Assembly (NCBI RefSeq): GCF_913063425.1
Contig: NZ_CAJXYK010000007.1
Location: 62,001 to 126,000 of the forward strand
Source: an uncultured Thiohalocapsa sp.
GTDB taxonomy: Bacteria; Pseudomonadota; Gammaproteobacteria; Chromatiales; Chromatiaceae
Reading direction: 5' to 3'
DNA: 64,000 nucleotides
The notes under the pieces: model-generated
Told to the model about the DNA's origin: nothing
The model's database searches: none
Seen by the model: the letters and a program-made list of their open reading frames with translations, nothing else
Shown: one piece after another, positions 9,180 to 18,219 of the stretch
Layout of the letters: every line of letters starts with the position of its first letter
Numbering within the stretch: the stretch's first letter is position 1
Made by a program: the position numbers and the translations under genes

Positions 9180-9254
9180 GGGCTGGGCTGAGACGGGCTG
9201 GCCTGAGACGGGCTGGGCTGAGACGGGCTGGGCTGGGACGGGCTGGGCTGGGAC
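9180..9254. repeat. Minisatellite: 5 x 15 bp
   Basis: Five contiguous 15-bp units of consensus GGGCTGGGCTGAGAC, starting at 9180, 9195, 9210, 9225 and 9240. Unit 2 has one substitution (CC for GG at one position) and units 4-5 end in GGGAC. The array ends 19 bp before the TetR stop codon on the opposite strand. Confidence 0.9.
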
Positions 9255-9273
9255 GACCCCGGCGTAATCCTGC

Positions 9274-9936
9274 TCACCCGCCGGCCTCAACACAGCACTC
9301 AATGCCGCCCAGCGCGAAACGCCAGACATGCTCCACCAGCTGGTCGAGCCGCTCGGGCACGGCTGCACGGTCCGGATGCAGCCGGGTGAGGATGGGCGCG
9401 GCGTGGTAGTAGTACAGAATCTGCCCCACCACGCTCGCGGCGCAATCGATGGTCTGCGGATGCTCCGGCGGGCGGCCCAGCAGCTCGCCGACGATGCTGT
9501 AGAGCTCGCGGGCGTCCGGCTCCAGGTGCTCGGTGACGATGCGGTCAAGCACCTCGCTCGGGTTGGCCATCTCCGAGAGATAAATGGTGCTGAGCTGCAC
9601 CTGGCGCTCGGTGTTGCCGGCGCAGCAGAAGATCTCCTCGAAGAGTGCACGGATGTAGACCCGCAGCCGCTCGGCGGGTGGCGCGCCCGCCGGCAGAAAG
9701 TCCGTACGCCGTTGCCGCAGCGTCTCGAACAGGGTGCCGTAGATGGCCTCGTAGAGGCTTCGCTTGTCGCCGAAATGGTAGTGCACCGCGGCGGTGTTGG
9801 CGCCGGCACGGCTGCAGATCTCGCGGATGGTGGCTGCCTCGTAACCCCGCTCGGCGAACACCTCCAGCGCTGCGGCCAAGAGCCGCTCCCGCGTGCCGCC
9901 GGCCGCTGTCGTCGCCTCCTCCGCCCTCTGTGCCAA
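9274..9936 (-). CDS. TetR/AcrR family transcriptional regulator (CecR/CerR-type C-terminus)
   Basis: About 220 residues. The N-terminal TetR DNA-binding domain shows TRERLLAAALEVFAERGYEA, REICSRAGANTAAVHYHFGDK and SLYEAIYG. The C-terminal ligand domain resembles the CecR/CerR (DUF1956) type, with RALFEEIF and later GQILYYYHAAPIL. The frame stays open to 10146, but the TTG at 9936 is preferred: it has an AGGAG box 8 nt upstream and the preceding residues lack TetR character. TetR proteins usually repress an adjacent operon. The divergent neighbour is the penicillin-binding protein gene, 230 bp away, which is a possible but unproven target. Confidence 0.85.
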   Translation of the reverse strand: MAQRAEEATTAAGGTRERLLAAALEVFAERGYEAATIREICSRAGANTAAVHYHFGDKRSLYEAIYGTLFETLRQRRTDFLPAGAPPAERLRVYIRALFEEIFCCAGNTERQVQLSTIYLSEMANPSEVLDRIVTEHLEPDARELYSIVGELLGRPPEHPQTIDCAASVVGQILYYYHAAPILTRLHPDRAAVPERLDQLVEHVWRFALGGIECCVEAGG

Positions 9937-10166
9937 GCGTCGTTCTCCTGCAAGGAACCCTGGTCGCGCGCCAGTGTACCGCAACGGCCCGACGGGCTGC
10001 GGCGGGCACCGGCGGTGGCGACGCGCAGACCGATACCCTCCCGACAGGCGCCCGGCGCTTGGGTGGCGACCCCATGGCTGGTGTAGAATCAGCCACATGT
10101 CGGCACGCCGCCGCGGCGCAGCCACCCGCCGCGGCAGATCATGCACAGCAGCAGCGGTGATGCGCC

Positions 10167-12791
10167 TTGAGCAATCCCAACGATACCTCCGCCGCCAATA
10201 ACAGGCTCAGCAGAGGCACCAGCACCAGCGCGGGCCTGCCGGGCGGACCGGGTCCGCAGCGTCCCCGCGCATCAGCCAGGCGGGGCAGCCGTCGCCGCAC
10301 CGGCAAGGCGCGCCGGCCGCACGCCTTCTTCGGTATCGTCGATTGGTTCTCGCGCCTGGTGGCAACGCCGCTGGCGCTGCCCATGGATCTGGCGCTGTTC
10401 GGTGTCATCGGCGCATCGCTGTTGCTCTACAGCATCGCGGATGAGCTGCCGCAGGTGGAGGCGCTGCTCGAGGTGAAGCTGGAGGAGCCGCTGCGCGTCT
10501 ACACCGCCGACGGCTCGCTGATGGCGGAATACGGCGTGCAGCGCCGCCGCGCGGTGGACTTCGAGGACATCCCGCCGGATCTGGTGAATGCCTTCCTCGC
10601 CGCGGAGGACAGCCGCTTCTACGACCATCGCGGCATCGATCTGATCGGTCTCGGCCGTGCGGCCTACGCCGTGGCACAGGCCGGCGAAGCCACCCAGGGT
10701 GGCAGCACCATCAGCATGCAGGTGGCAAGAAACTTCTTCCTGACGCCGGAGAAGACGGTCAAGCGCAAGCTGACGGAGATCCTGCTCGCCATGCGCATGG
10801 AGACGGCGCTCAGCAAAGACCAGATCCTGGAGCTGTACCTCAACAAGATCTTCTTCGGTAACCGCGCCTACGGCATTTCCGCCGCCGCGGAGTTCTACTA
10901 CAACAAGACCCTGGACGAGCTGAGCCTGCCGGAGATGGCCATGCTGGCCGGTCTGCCCAAGGCACCGTCCGCCAACAATCCGCTGGCGGACCCGGAGCGC
11001 GCCCGGGAGCGCCGGGACTGGATCCTCGACCGCATGCTGGAGCTGGGCTACATCGATGCGGTGGATCACAGCATGGCCTGGGTGTCGCCGGTGACGGCGA
11101 CGGCCTATGTGGCCCCGGTGGAGTTCGATGCGGGCTATGCGGCGGAGATGGCGCGTCAGGCGATGGTGGACCGCTTCGGCGCGGAGGAGGCCTACCGGCT
11201 GGGGCTCGAGGTCACCACCACCATCGACGAGAAGCTCCAGACCGAGTCCGACCGGGCGCTGCGCCGCGGCCTCATGGCCTACAACCGCCGCCACGGCTAT
11301 CACGGCCCGGAGGACCAGCTCGCCGACATCGAGAGCATGTCGGAGCAGGCGTTGGACCAATACCTCGCCGAGCGCCCGGTGGTGCCGGATCTGCCCGTCG
11401 CCGTCGTGCTGGAGGCGGGCGCCTCCTCTGCCGAGGTCTATCTGGGCGGGGGCGAGACGCGGGAGCTGCGCCTGTGGCAGGTCAACCACATGCGCAAATA
11501 CGTCAATGAGAACGTCAAGGGCCGCCGCCAGGGGCGGGTGGACCGGGTCATCGCCGCCGGCGATGTCATCCGCCTGCGGCAGAACAACAAGGGCAGCTGG
11601 ATTCTGGCCCAGGTGCCCACGGTGGGCGGCGCTTTGGTGGCGCTCTCGCCCACGGACGGTGCCATCCGCGCCATCTCCGGCGGCTACGAGTTCGACTGGT
11701 CGAAGTTCAACCGCGCCACCGACGCGCGCCGTCAGCCCGGCTCCACCTTCAAGCCCTTCGTCTATGCCGCCGCCCTCGGCAAGGGCTACACACCGGCGAG
11801 CCTGGTGAGCGATACGAAGACCTCCTTCGGCAGCTGGAAGCCCAAGAACGCCGACGGCAAGTACATGGGCACCATTCGCATGCGCGTCGCGCTCGCCAAG
11901 TCCCGCAACCTGGCCATCATCAACCAGGTGAACAAGATGGGCATCGACTACACGCGTGACTTCCTGCAGCGCTTCGGCTACAGCATGGAGGACATGCCGC
12001 GCAACTACGGCCTCGCGCTCGGCGGCGGCAGCTCCACCCCGTTGCAGCTGGCGGCGGCCTATGCGGTGTTCGCCAACGGCGGCTACAAGGTGGAGCCGCA
12101 CATCGTGCAGCGCATCGAAGACGCCAACGGCAACCTGCTGTTCCAGGCGGAGCCGCCGCGGGCCTGTGTCAGCTGCTGGCTGGAGCCGAAGGCGGGCGAG
12201 GCGGAAGTCCTGGGCCTGGACGAGGCGGGCAGCCCGCTGGCGCAGCAGGTGCTGGACCCGCGCATCTCCTACAACATGCACTCCATGCTTCAGGACGTCA
12301 TCACGGACGGCACGGCTAAGCGGGCACGCCGGCTGCGCCGCTCCGACATCGCCGGCAAGACCGGCACCACCAACGAGTCACGGGATTCCTGGTTCGCGGG
12401 CTACATGCCGCGGCTCGTCACCGTCGCCTGGATGGGCATGGACGACAACCGCCCGCTCGGTGCAGGGGAGTGGGGCGGTACCGCGGCGCTCGGCATGTGG
12501 GTGGACTTCATGGCCGATGCCCTGGAAGACGAGCCCATTGCCAAGATCAAGCGCCCGGAGGGCATGGTGCCCGTGCGCGTCAGCTCGGCCACCGGCCGGG
12601 CCACCAGCGGCGGCGGCGTGCTGGAGTACATCCGCAGCGAGTACCAGCTCATGACCCTGGGGCCGAATCCGGTGAAATACGCCGCCGCGAGCGGCTCGGG
12701 CTCGCGCTCCGGCAACCGCTCCCGCAGCAGCGGTCCACGCCGCAGTGCACCGCGGCGGAGCGCGCCGCGGGTGATGGACGAGCTGTTTTGA
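10167..12791 (+). CDS. mrcA: Class A penicillin-binding protein 1A (bifunctional transglycosylase/transpeptidase)
   Basis: An 874-residue inner-membrane peptidoglycan synthase. A basic cytoplasmic tail (about 1-70) is followed by one membrane helix (MDLALFGVIGASLLLYSI, about 73-90). The GT51 glycosyltransferase domain shows AAEDSRFYDHRG (145-156) and QGGSTISMQVARNF (177-190). The transpeptidase domain shows the active Ser in GSTFKP (Ser at about 526), an SxN-type motif in KSRN and KTGTT (about 731-735). The C-terminus is a low-complexity Ser/Gly/Arg tail. The start is uncertain: the TTG at 10167 gives the full tail but has no good ribosome-binding site, and an ATG at 10384 would begin just before the helix. 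Confidence 0.93.
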   Translation: MSNPNDTSAANNRLSRGTSTSAGLPGGPGPQRPRASARRGSRRRTGKARRPHAFFGIVDWFSRLVATPLALPMDLALFGVIGASLLLYSIADELPQVEALLEVKLEEPLRVYTADGSLMAEYGVQRRRAVDFEDIPPDLVNAFLAAEDSRFYDHRGIDLIGLGRAAYAVAQAGEATQGGSTISMQVARNFFLTPEKTVKRKLTEILLAMRMETALSKDQILELYLNKIFFGNRAYGISAAAEFYYNKTLDELSLPEMAMLAGLPKAPSANNPLADPERARERRDWILDRMLELGYIDAVDHSMAWVSPVTATAYVAPVEFDAGYAAEMARQAMVDRFGAEEAYRLGLEVTTTIDEKLQTESDRALRRGLMAYNRRHGYHGPEDQLADIESMSEQALDQYLAERPVVPDLPVAVVLEAGASSAEVYLGGGETRELRLWQVNHMRKYVNENVKGRRQGRVDRVIAAGDVIRLRQNNKGSWILAQVPTVGGALVALSPTDGAIRAISGGYEFDWSKFNRATDARRQPGSTFKPFVYAAALGKGYTPASLVSDTKTSFGSWKPKNADGKYMGTIRMRVALAKSRNLAIINQVNKMGIDYTRDFLQRFGYSMEDMPRNYGLALGGGSSTPLQLAAAYAVFANGGYKVEPHIVQRIEDANGNLLFQAEPPRACVSCWLEPKAGEAEVLGLDEAGSPLAQQVLDPRISYNMHSMLQDVITDGTAKRARRLRRSDIAGKTGTTNESRDSWFAGYMPRLVTVAWMGMDDNRPLGAGEWGGTAALGMWVDFMADALEDEPIAKIKRPEGMVPVRVSSATGRATSGGGVLEYIRSEYQLMTLGPNPVKYAAASGSGSRSGNRSRSSGPRRSAPRRSAPRVMDELF

Positions 12792-12824
12792 GCGCCGGGC
12801 ATAGGGCCAGCCGCGGGATGCGGC

Positions 12825-14186
12825 TCATGCACCGACCGCGCCGGGGCTGACCACCCCGGCCGGCGTCGTCGCCAACGCGACGTCGGCGCCTTCGCCTGAG
12901 CTGATGCACAGTGCGCCGCCGGCGGGTATCAGGCAGCTGCCGCCGCGCTTCAGCCGCAGCCGTGATGCGCTGCCCCGCAACTCCACAGCCCCGTCCAGCA
13001 CCAGCCCCAGCATCGCCGCGCCCGGCTGCAGCGGCGCCGTGGCGCCGGGTGCCAGCCGCAACCGGTGCAGCGCGAGCTCGGCCACAGGGGGCTCGTAGCT
13101 GTGCCAGCCGGCATGGTCGGCCCGGATGGAAGGGGTCAGGATCTCCGGCGCATGCGGGTCCAGGTGCAGCACCTCCAGCAGTGCCTCCACGTCGATGTGC
13201 TTGTCCGTGAGGCCGCCCCGCAGGACGTTGTTGGAGTTGGCCATCACCTCCAGACCCGTGCCCGCGAGGTAGCTGTGCAGCGCTCCGGCGGGCAAGAATA
13301 TGGCCTCCCCCGGGCGCAGGTGCAGCAGATTCAGGAGCAGCAGGGACAAGAGTCCGCGGTCGTAGTGGCCGGCTGGGGAAAACCGGCGATGCGCCTGCAG
13401 CAGCCAATGACAGCGCGCTTGCTCTGGATCGGTTGGGGGATCAGTGCCTGGATCAGCCCGTCCCTCGGTGGGGTCGGGCGCCCTGCGGTGGGCCTGAGCA
13501 ACCACCGGCCCCAGCAGCGCGTCCACCGCCGGCTGGGGCAGGCGCATGAAGTCCGCGTAGAGCCGTCGCAGCCCGTCGGTGGTGCCGTCCAGGCGTGTCG
13601 CCAGGTCGGCGAGCGATGGCCAGCGCGCCAGCTCGGCTTGGATTTCCTCCAGCGGCCGAAAGCCCCGCAGCGCATGGAAGTCCGTCAGCGCCACCAGCAG
13701 CTCCGGCTTGTGGTTGCGGTCGCGATAGCAGCGTTTGGGGTCGTCGAGCGCAAGTCCGAGCCGGTCTTCCCGCGCAAAGCCGCGGGCCGCCTGGTCGCGG
13801 TTGGGGTGAACCTGGATGGACAGCGGTGTCGCCGCCGCAAGCACCTTGAACAGGAACGGAAGCGCATTGCCGAAGCGCTGCACTGTGGCTGTGCCGAGCA
13901 GGGCCTCGGGCGCCGCAGCGATGAGCCGGTCCAGCGGCACTTTGGCCGGGCGCAGGCAGACGGCGGCGGGCAGGTCCGGATGGGCGCCGATCCAGAGCTC
14001 CGCCTGGGGCGCGGCGGCAGGGGCTGGCGCGCCGAGCAGCTCCGGTATGAAGCGGTGATCCCCCCACCCGTAATGCTGGATACCGCAGCAGAGCGCCACC
14101 GGATGGGGCCGCGCGACATAGGCGGCGATGGCCGCGGCGATGCGCTGCTGCGCCGGGTCGGGCACGCCGCCGTTGGCTGCGGCCAT
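12825..14186 (-). CDS. manA: Mannose-6-phosphate isomerase, class I
   Basis: A 453-residue zinc-dependent type I phosphomannose isomerase, interconverting mannose-6-P and fructose-6-P. Features are CCGIQHYGWGDHRFIPELLG near the N-terminus, the metal-binding QVHPNRDQA, NHKPELLVAL, and FLPAGALHSYLAGTGLEVM followed by NSNNVLRGGLTDKHID. A cupin-like C-terminal region follows. A stretch of about 15 residues (PTEGRADPGTDPPTDPEQ) looks like a species-specific insertion. The start lies 3 nt after the stop of the upstream isoaspartyl methyltransferase gene, so the two are very likely cotranscribed and translationally coupled. Confidence 0.93.
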   Translation of the reverse strand: MAAANGGVPDPAQQRIAAAIAAYVARPHPVALCCGIQHYGWGDHRFIPELLGAPAPAAAPQAELWIGAHPDLPAAVCLRPAKVPLDRLIAAAPEALLGTATVQRFGNALPFLFKVLAAATPLSIQVHPNRDQAARGFAREDRLGLALDDPKRCYRDRNHKPELLVALTDFHALRGFRPLEEIQAELARWPSLADLATRLDGTTDGLRRLYADFMRLPQPAVDALLGPVVAQAHRRAPDPTEGRADPGTDPPTDPEQARCHWLLQAHRRFSPAGHYDRGLLSLLLLNLLHLRPGEAIFLPAGALHSYLAGTGLEVMANSNNVLRGGLTDKHIDVEALLEVLHLDPHAPEILTPSIRADHAGWHSYEPPVAELALHRLRLAPGATAPLQPGAAMLGLVLDGAVELRGSASRLRLKRGGSCLIPAGGALCISSGEGADVALATTPAGVVSPGAVGA

Positions 14187-14189
14187 GGC

Positions 14190-14972
14190 TCAGCGGGCGC
14201 TGTCGCCGGTGATGGGAACGAAGCGCACGGGCAACAGTGCCTGCTCTTCCAGGCGGCCGTCGGCCTGCTTGGTGAGCACCGTGAGCTGCTGGATCTCGCC
14301 GATGCCGCCCACGGGCATCACCAGGCGCCCGCCGACCTTGAGCTGCTCGATGAGCGGTTGCGGGATCTTCGGGTGTGCCGCAGTGACCACGACGGCGTCG
14401 AAGGGGGCCGCCTCGGGCCAGCCCAGATAGCCGTCGCCCGCGCGCACATGAACCTGGTCGTAGCCCAGTGCCTTGAGGGTCTCTGCGGCGCGCTCGGCCA
14501 GCTCCGGCACGATCTCCACGCTGTAGACCTCCACCCCCATGGCGCCCAGCACTGCGGCCTGGTAGCCGGAGCCGGTGCCCAGCTCGTAGACCCGGTCGCC
14601 TGCATCCACACCGGCCAGATGGCTCATGACGGCGACGATGTACGGCTGGGAGATGGTCTGGCCCTGGCCGATGGGCAGCGGGCTGTCGCGGTAGGCCTGG
14701 GACTTAAGCGCCGGCGGGACGAAGGCCTCCCGCGGCACACTGCGCATGGCAGCGATCACCGCGGCGTCGAGCTGGTCGGTACCGAGGTAATCCGCGGTGG
14801 CGGCGACATCCCGCTGGATGCCGTCCACCAGCCGCTCACGGGCGGCGGCATAGCGCTCGGCGTCGTCGGGCGCCGTGCCTGCGCCGGCGGCGGTACCGCC
14901 CAGGCCGAGCAGCAGCAGCGCCGGCGAGAACAGGCGCAGCAGGCGTCGGGATGGGTTTGGGGCGTGCATCAT
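14190..14972 (-). CDS. pcm: Exported protein-L-isoaspartate O-methyltransferase
   Basis: A 260-residue SAM-dependent PCMT that methylates L-isoaspartyl residues as the first step of repair. The core shows VPREAFVPPALKSQAY, GQGQTISQPYIVAVM, the SAM-binding VYELGTGSGYQAAVLG and VRAGDGYLGWPEAAPFDAVVV. Unlike cytosolic Pcm, it has an N-terminal hydrophobic signal-like segment (LLRLFSPALLLLGLGGTAAGAG, residues about 10-31, shown here in part only as RLFSPALLLLGLGG), suggesting a periplasmic or membrane-anchored enzyme. Two adjacent ATGs (14972 and 14969) are possible starts. Its stop is 3 nt from manA. Confidence 0.92.
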   Translation of the reverse strand: MMHAPNPSRRLLRLFSPALLLLGLGGTAAGAGTAPDDAERYAAARERLVDGIQRDVAATADYLGTDQLDAAVIAAMRSVPREAFVPPALKSQAYRDSPLPIGQGQTISQPYIVAVMSHLAGVDAGDRVYELGTGSGYQAAVLGAMGVEVYSVEIVPELAERAAETLKALGYDQVHVRAGDGYLGWPEAAPFDAVVVTAAHPKIPQPLIEQLKVGGRLVMPVGGIGEIQQLTVLTKQADGRLEEQALLPVRFVPITGDSAR

Positions 14973-15088
14973 GGCGGCCGTCGGTTAAGGGCTGCCTTTG
15001 CCGGCTCGCGGGGCAAAGGTCATTGCAGACGGAGCCCGTGCGGGGCACGCTTTCGATCTTAGCACCGCCCGCAGCAGGAGAGGGAGGC

Positions 15089-16591
15089 ATGTTGGCTCCA
15101 TTCAGGTCCGTCGTCACCGTCAATCCAAGCAGGGCTGCCCGGCGACGCGGCAGCGCGCGCCGCCGATTCAAGCCCGGATGGCCGGGGCTTCTGTGCGCCG
15201 CCGTGCTGGCCCTGCTCGCGGCCACCGCAGCGCTGCCGGTCGCGGCAATGGGGAGCGCGGCAATGGGGGGTGCGGCACAGGCGGTTGCGGCGGAGGGCGC
15301 CGGCACCGGTGACATTGCCTGGGTCACCGGCAGCGGTCCGGAGGCCGAGGTCCATCTGTACTTCTTCTGGTCCAAGTCCTGTCCGCATTGCCGGGAGGCC
15401 CTGCCCCAAATCGAGCGCATGGACGCGGAGCTGCCCTGGCTGCGGCTGCACACACATGAGCTCACCGCGAGCCGCGCCAGCGTCGCCTTGTACGTGGACA
15501 TGGCAGAACAGCTGGGACGCGACGCGCGCTCGGTGCCGGCCTTCTTCATCTGCGAGCGGATGCTCACCGGCTGGGACGATGCGGACGGCATGGGCGCCCA
15601 GATCCGTCGCCTCGCCGAGCTGTGCCGGCCGGCGGCGAGTGCCAATGGTCCGGCTGCGGCTTCCGGGCCGGCTGCCGGGGCGGGGAATGCGACTGGGGCT
15701 GGGGCCGGGGCTGGGGCTGGTGGCGCGTCGGGCGGCGGCCTGTTCCCGGAGGCGGCGGCCGGGCCGCTCAGTGTTCCGGTGCTCGGCAATGTGGATGCCG
15801 AGCGGCTGTCGCTGCCCGTGTTCACCCTGGTCCTCGCCGGGCTGGATGCCTTCAACCCCTGCGCCTTCTTCGTGCTGCTGTTTCTGCTGAGCCTGATGGT
15901 GCATGCCCGCTCACGGGCCCGCATGCTGCTGGTGGGCGGCACCTTCGTGTTCTTCTCGGGGCTCGTCTATTTCCTGTTCATGGCCGCCTGGCTGAACCTG
16001 TTCCTGGTGGTGGGCGGTGCCCCGGTGGTGACGGTCATCGCGGGCCTGGTGGCCGTGCTGATCGGTGTGCTCAACGTCAAGGACTTCTTCCGGCTGCGGG
16101 CGGGCCCCAGCCTGTCCATCCCCGAGGGCGCTAAGCCTGGTCTTTATCAGCGGGTGCGCGGGCTGCTGAATGCCGAGCACCTCGGCACCATGCTGTTCGG
16201 CACCGTCGCCCTGGCGCTTGCAGCCAACAGTTACGAGCTGCTCTGCACCGCGGGCTTCCCGATGGTCTACACCCGCGTGCTGACCCTGCAGGCGCTCTCC
16301 GGCTGGACCTATTACGCCTACCTGGCGCTCTACAACCTCATCTACGTGCTGCCGCTCGCCGCCATCGTCCTCGTCTTCACCTTCACCCTCGGTGCCCGCA
16401 AGCTGAGCGAGCGCGAGGGGAGGGTGCTGAAGCTCCTCTCCGGTGTCATGATGCTCGGCCTGGGCCTCACCATGCTGCTGCGCCCGGACGCCCTGGGCAA
16501 CCCGACCATCGGCGTCGCCCTGCTCGCGGCGGCGCTGCTGGTCACCGCTGCGGCCCTGTGGCTGACGCGGCGCTCGCCGGTGGGTGCCTGA
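15089..16591 (+). CDS. Thioredoxin-fold / DsbD-like membrane fusion protein
   Basis: A 500-residue protein. A signal or anchor segment (about 32-53) is followed by a periplasmic thioredoxin-like domain with CPHC (98-101) and a cis-Pro loop RSVPAFF (about 150-156). A Gly/Ala-rich linker (about 183-228) leads to a multi-helix membrane domain. The membrane part has Cys260 in FNPCAFF and Cys388 in YELLCTAGFP, positioned like the redox cysteine pair of CcdA/DsbD transporters. This suggests electron transfer across the membrane to a periplasmic thiol partner. The ATG at 15089 is chosen for its strong AGGGAGG box at 15081-15087; upstream sequence in this frame is not protein-like. It is divergent from the pcm-manA pair. 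Confidence 0.85.
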   Translation: MLAPFRSVVTVNPSRAARRRGSARRRFKPGWPGLLCAAVLALLAATAALPVAAMGSAAMGGAAQAVAAEGAGTGDIAWVTGSGPEAEVHLYFFWSKSCPHCREALPQIERMDAELPWLRLHTHELTASRASVALYVDMAEQLGRDARSVPAFFICERMLTGWDDADGMGAQIRRLAELCRPAASANGPAAASGPAAGAGNATGAGAGAGAGGASGGGLFPEAAAGPLSVPVLGNVDAERLSLPVFTLVLAGLDAFNPCAFFVLLFLLSLMVHARSRARMLLVGGTFVFFSGLVYFLFMAAWLNLFLVVGGAPVVTVIAGLVAVLIGVLNVKDFFRLRAGPSLSIPEGAKPGLYQRVRGLLNAEHLGTMLFGTVALALAANSYELLCTAGFPMVYTRVLTLQALSGWTYYAYLALYNLIYVLPLAAIVLVFTFTLGARKLSEREGRVLKLLSGVMMLGLGLTMLLRPDALGNPTIGVALLAAALLVTAAALWLTRRSPVGA

Positions 16592-16640
16592 TGCCGGTGC
16601 GCCGCGCACGATAATCCGAGCCGACATGAAGGGGGAAAGC

Positions 16641-17378
16641 ATGGATTTGACCGATAAAGTCGCCGTGATCACCGGCGCCAGCCGCGGACTGGGCGCCGGC
16701 CTTGCCGCACGCTTTCTGGAGCGCGGTCTCAAGGTCGGCGTCTGCGCAAGGCACCGCCCGGCGCTCGACGGCGATGACACCAGGCTGCTCACCCAGGCCG
16801 CGGACGTCACCGACTACGCCGCCATGGCGCAGCTCTGCGCCGACGTGGTGGCCCGCTTCGGCCGCGTGGACCTCTGGATCAACAACGCCGGGCTGCTGGC
16901 GCCCATCGGCCCCTTGCGCGACAACGACCCGGATGCCTTCGCCCTGAACATCCAGGTGAACGTCACCGGCGTGTTCAACGGCAGCCGCGCCTTCATCCGC
17001 CATGTGCGCGAGCGCGGCGGTGACGGTGTGCTGCTCAACATCAGCTCCGGTGCGGCGCGCAATGCCTACGCCGGCTGGTCCGCCTACTGCGCCGGCAAGG
17101 CCGCCGTGGACCGCATGAGCGAGGCCATCGCCCTTGAAGAGGCCGGCAGCGGTCTGCGCGTGCATGCCGTCGCCCCGGGCATCATCGACACCGACATGCA
17201 GGCCATGATCCGCGACTGCACCCCGGAGCAGTTCCCGCGGGTGCAGAAGTTCCTGGATCTCAAGGCCAAAGACGCCTTCAGCTCACCCGCCTTCGTCGCC
17301 GACCGGATGCTGGAGCTCGCCTTCGACCCCGCCGCGGACACCCCCGTCGCCACCACCCTGCCCCTGGAGCACGGCTGA
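16641..17378 (+). CDS. Short-chain dehydrogenase/reductase
   Basis: A 245-residue classical SDR. The NAD(P)-binding TGASRGLGAG is at about 11-20, NNAG at about 77-80, the catalytic Ser in LNISSG, and the YxxxK motif reads YCAGK. The ATG at 16641 has a GGGGGA box 6 nt upstream; an in-frame ATG at 16626 is possible but poorly placed. Substrate is not predictable. It lies 50 bp downstream of the thioredoxin/DsbD-like gene on the same strand and may be cotranscribed. Confidence 0.9.
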   Translation: MDLTDKVAVITGASRGLGAGLAARFLERGLKVGVCARHRPALDGDDTRLLTQAADVTDYAAMAQLCADVVARFGRVDLWINNAGLLAPIGPLRDNDPDAFALNIQVNVTGVFNGSRAFIRHVRERGGDGVLLNISSGAARNAYAGWSAYCAGKAAVDRMSEAIALEEAGSGLRVHAVAPGIIDTDMQAMIRDCTPEQFPRVQKFLDLKAKDAFSSPAFVADRMLELAFDPAADTPVATTLPLEHG

Positions 17379-17402
17379 GCGACCACGCCAAAGCCCCAGG
17401 AT

Positions 17403-17600
17403 TCGGGGACAAGATTCGCGGACGGTAAACTTAACTTCGGTGCTGAGCCATTGCCGGCTCAGCACCCAGTACACCTGCGCCGAAGTGACACCAACGAGCC
17501 TTGCGCACTGCGAAGCCCGCTTCCGCGTCGGTATCGGCGTCGCTGTCGGTATCGATCCCGATCCCGATCCCGATCCCGATTGTTCGCAGTAGTACGGGGC
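17403..17600. repeat. Composite dispersed repeat with hairpin and GATCCC tandem array
   Basis: Three parts are visible. The first is a GGACGGTAAACTTAACTT segment (17420-17437), with a relative at 43447-43467. The second is a perfect 11-bp hairpin, GGTGCTGAGCC (17439-17449) with GGCTCAGCACC (17456-17466). The third is about 100 bp ending in a 6-bp array of CGATCC units (17553-17580). The last part recurs in inverted orientation at 32465-32571. I see no intact gene in it. Confidence 0.75.
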
Positions 17601-17646
17601 CGCTGTACTGGGGTGGATGAGCGAAGCACATCCCCCAGAGGGAAGC

Positions 17647-17670
17647 GGCGGATGCGCTGCGCTTATCCGC
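17647..17670. repeat. Short inverted repeat GGCGGAT...ATCCGCC
   Basis: A 7-bp inverted repeat with a CG-rich loop (GCGCTGCGCTT). This type of element is commonly seen between genes in gammaproteobacteria. The rest of 17601-17754 shows no feature I can support. Confidence 0.45.
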
Positions 17671-17754
17671 CCTGCAAGGGTTGGATTTGTTGTTGAACCG
17701 TCACGTGCTTCGTCCATGCCGGCGGCGTGCCGTCGAGCCACCGGCTCGGCGCGG

Positions 17755-18051
17755 TCACTTGAACAGGTCCTCCGCGGCCCGGCGCAGGCTGTCCGCGTCC
17801 GCCGTGTCGCCCGGGGTCTGCTCCGTAAAGGTCGGCTCGAAGTAACCGCAGAAGTTGGCCCGATCCTTTTCCGTCACCTGGTCCGCAACCGGCTCCGCGC
17901 AGTCGTTGGGCCGGCCGGGGGCGTACCAGCGGCAGTTGCGGCAGCAATGGGTGGATTTGCGGCAGCCCGGGCAGGTGCCCTCGCGGGCGTAGTCGAGCTC
18001 CGTGAGCTCCGTGCCGCAGTGCCAACAGCGGCCGATGGCGGGGTAATGCAT
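17755..18051 (-). CDS. Small cysteine-rich zinc-ribbon-like protein
   Basis: A 98-residue protein with a dense Cys pattern: CWHCG (about 9-13), CPGC (about 27-30), CCRNC (about 36-40), then a single Cys in DCAEP and another in NFCGYFEP. This is typical of a small zinc-ribbon protein, possibly with a second metal site. The ATG at 18051 has a strong GGAGGAG box (18058-18064); the frame upstream of it is repeat sequence. The C-terminus is acidic (DTADADSLRRAAEDLF). Function is unknown. The Cys ligands in pairs imply metal binding and a role in nucleic acid or protein contacts is only a guess. Confidence 0.75.
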   Translation of the reverse strand: MHYPAIGRCWHCGTELTELDYAREGTCPGCRKSTHCCRNCRWYAPGRPNDCAEPVADQVTEKDRANFCGYFEPTFTEQTPGDTADADSLRRAAEDLFK

Positions 18052-18219
18052 GGCTCGGCTCCTCCAAAGTGCCAAGGACTGTCCGGCTGGCGCGCAGCGG
18101 CTCGTCGGTGTGCGTGGCCTCAAGCATGCCCTTAAGTGAAGCGCATCGGAAGCCCGGTGTGGCGGGCGCGGGAGCTGGTGCGAGGCTGCGGAGCACCGGA
18201 GGCCAGGCCATCATTTGCC

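Noticed and set aside
9162-9953. Minus-strand frame giving repeated PAQPV segments over the minisatellite
   Set aside because: It runs in a different frame over the TetR gene and only reflects the 15-bp repeats; the TetR frame is the coding one.
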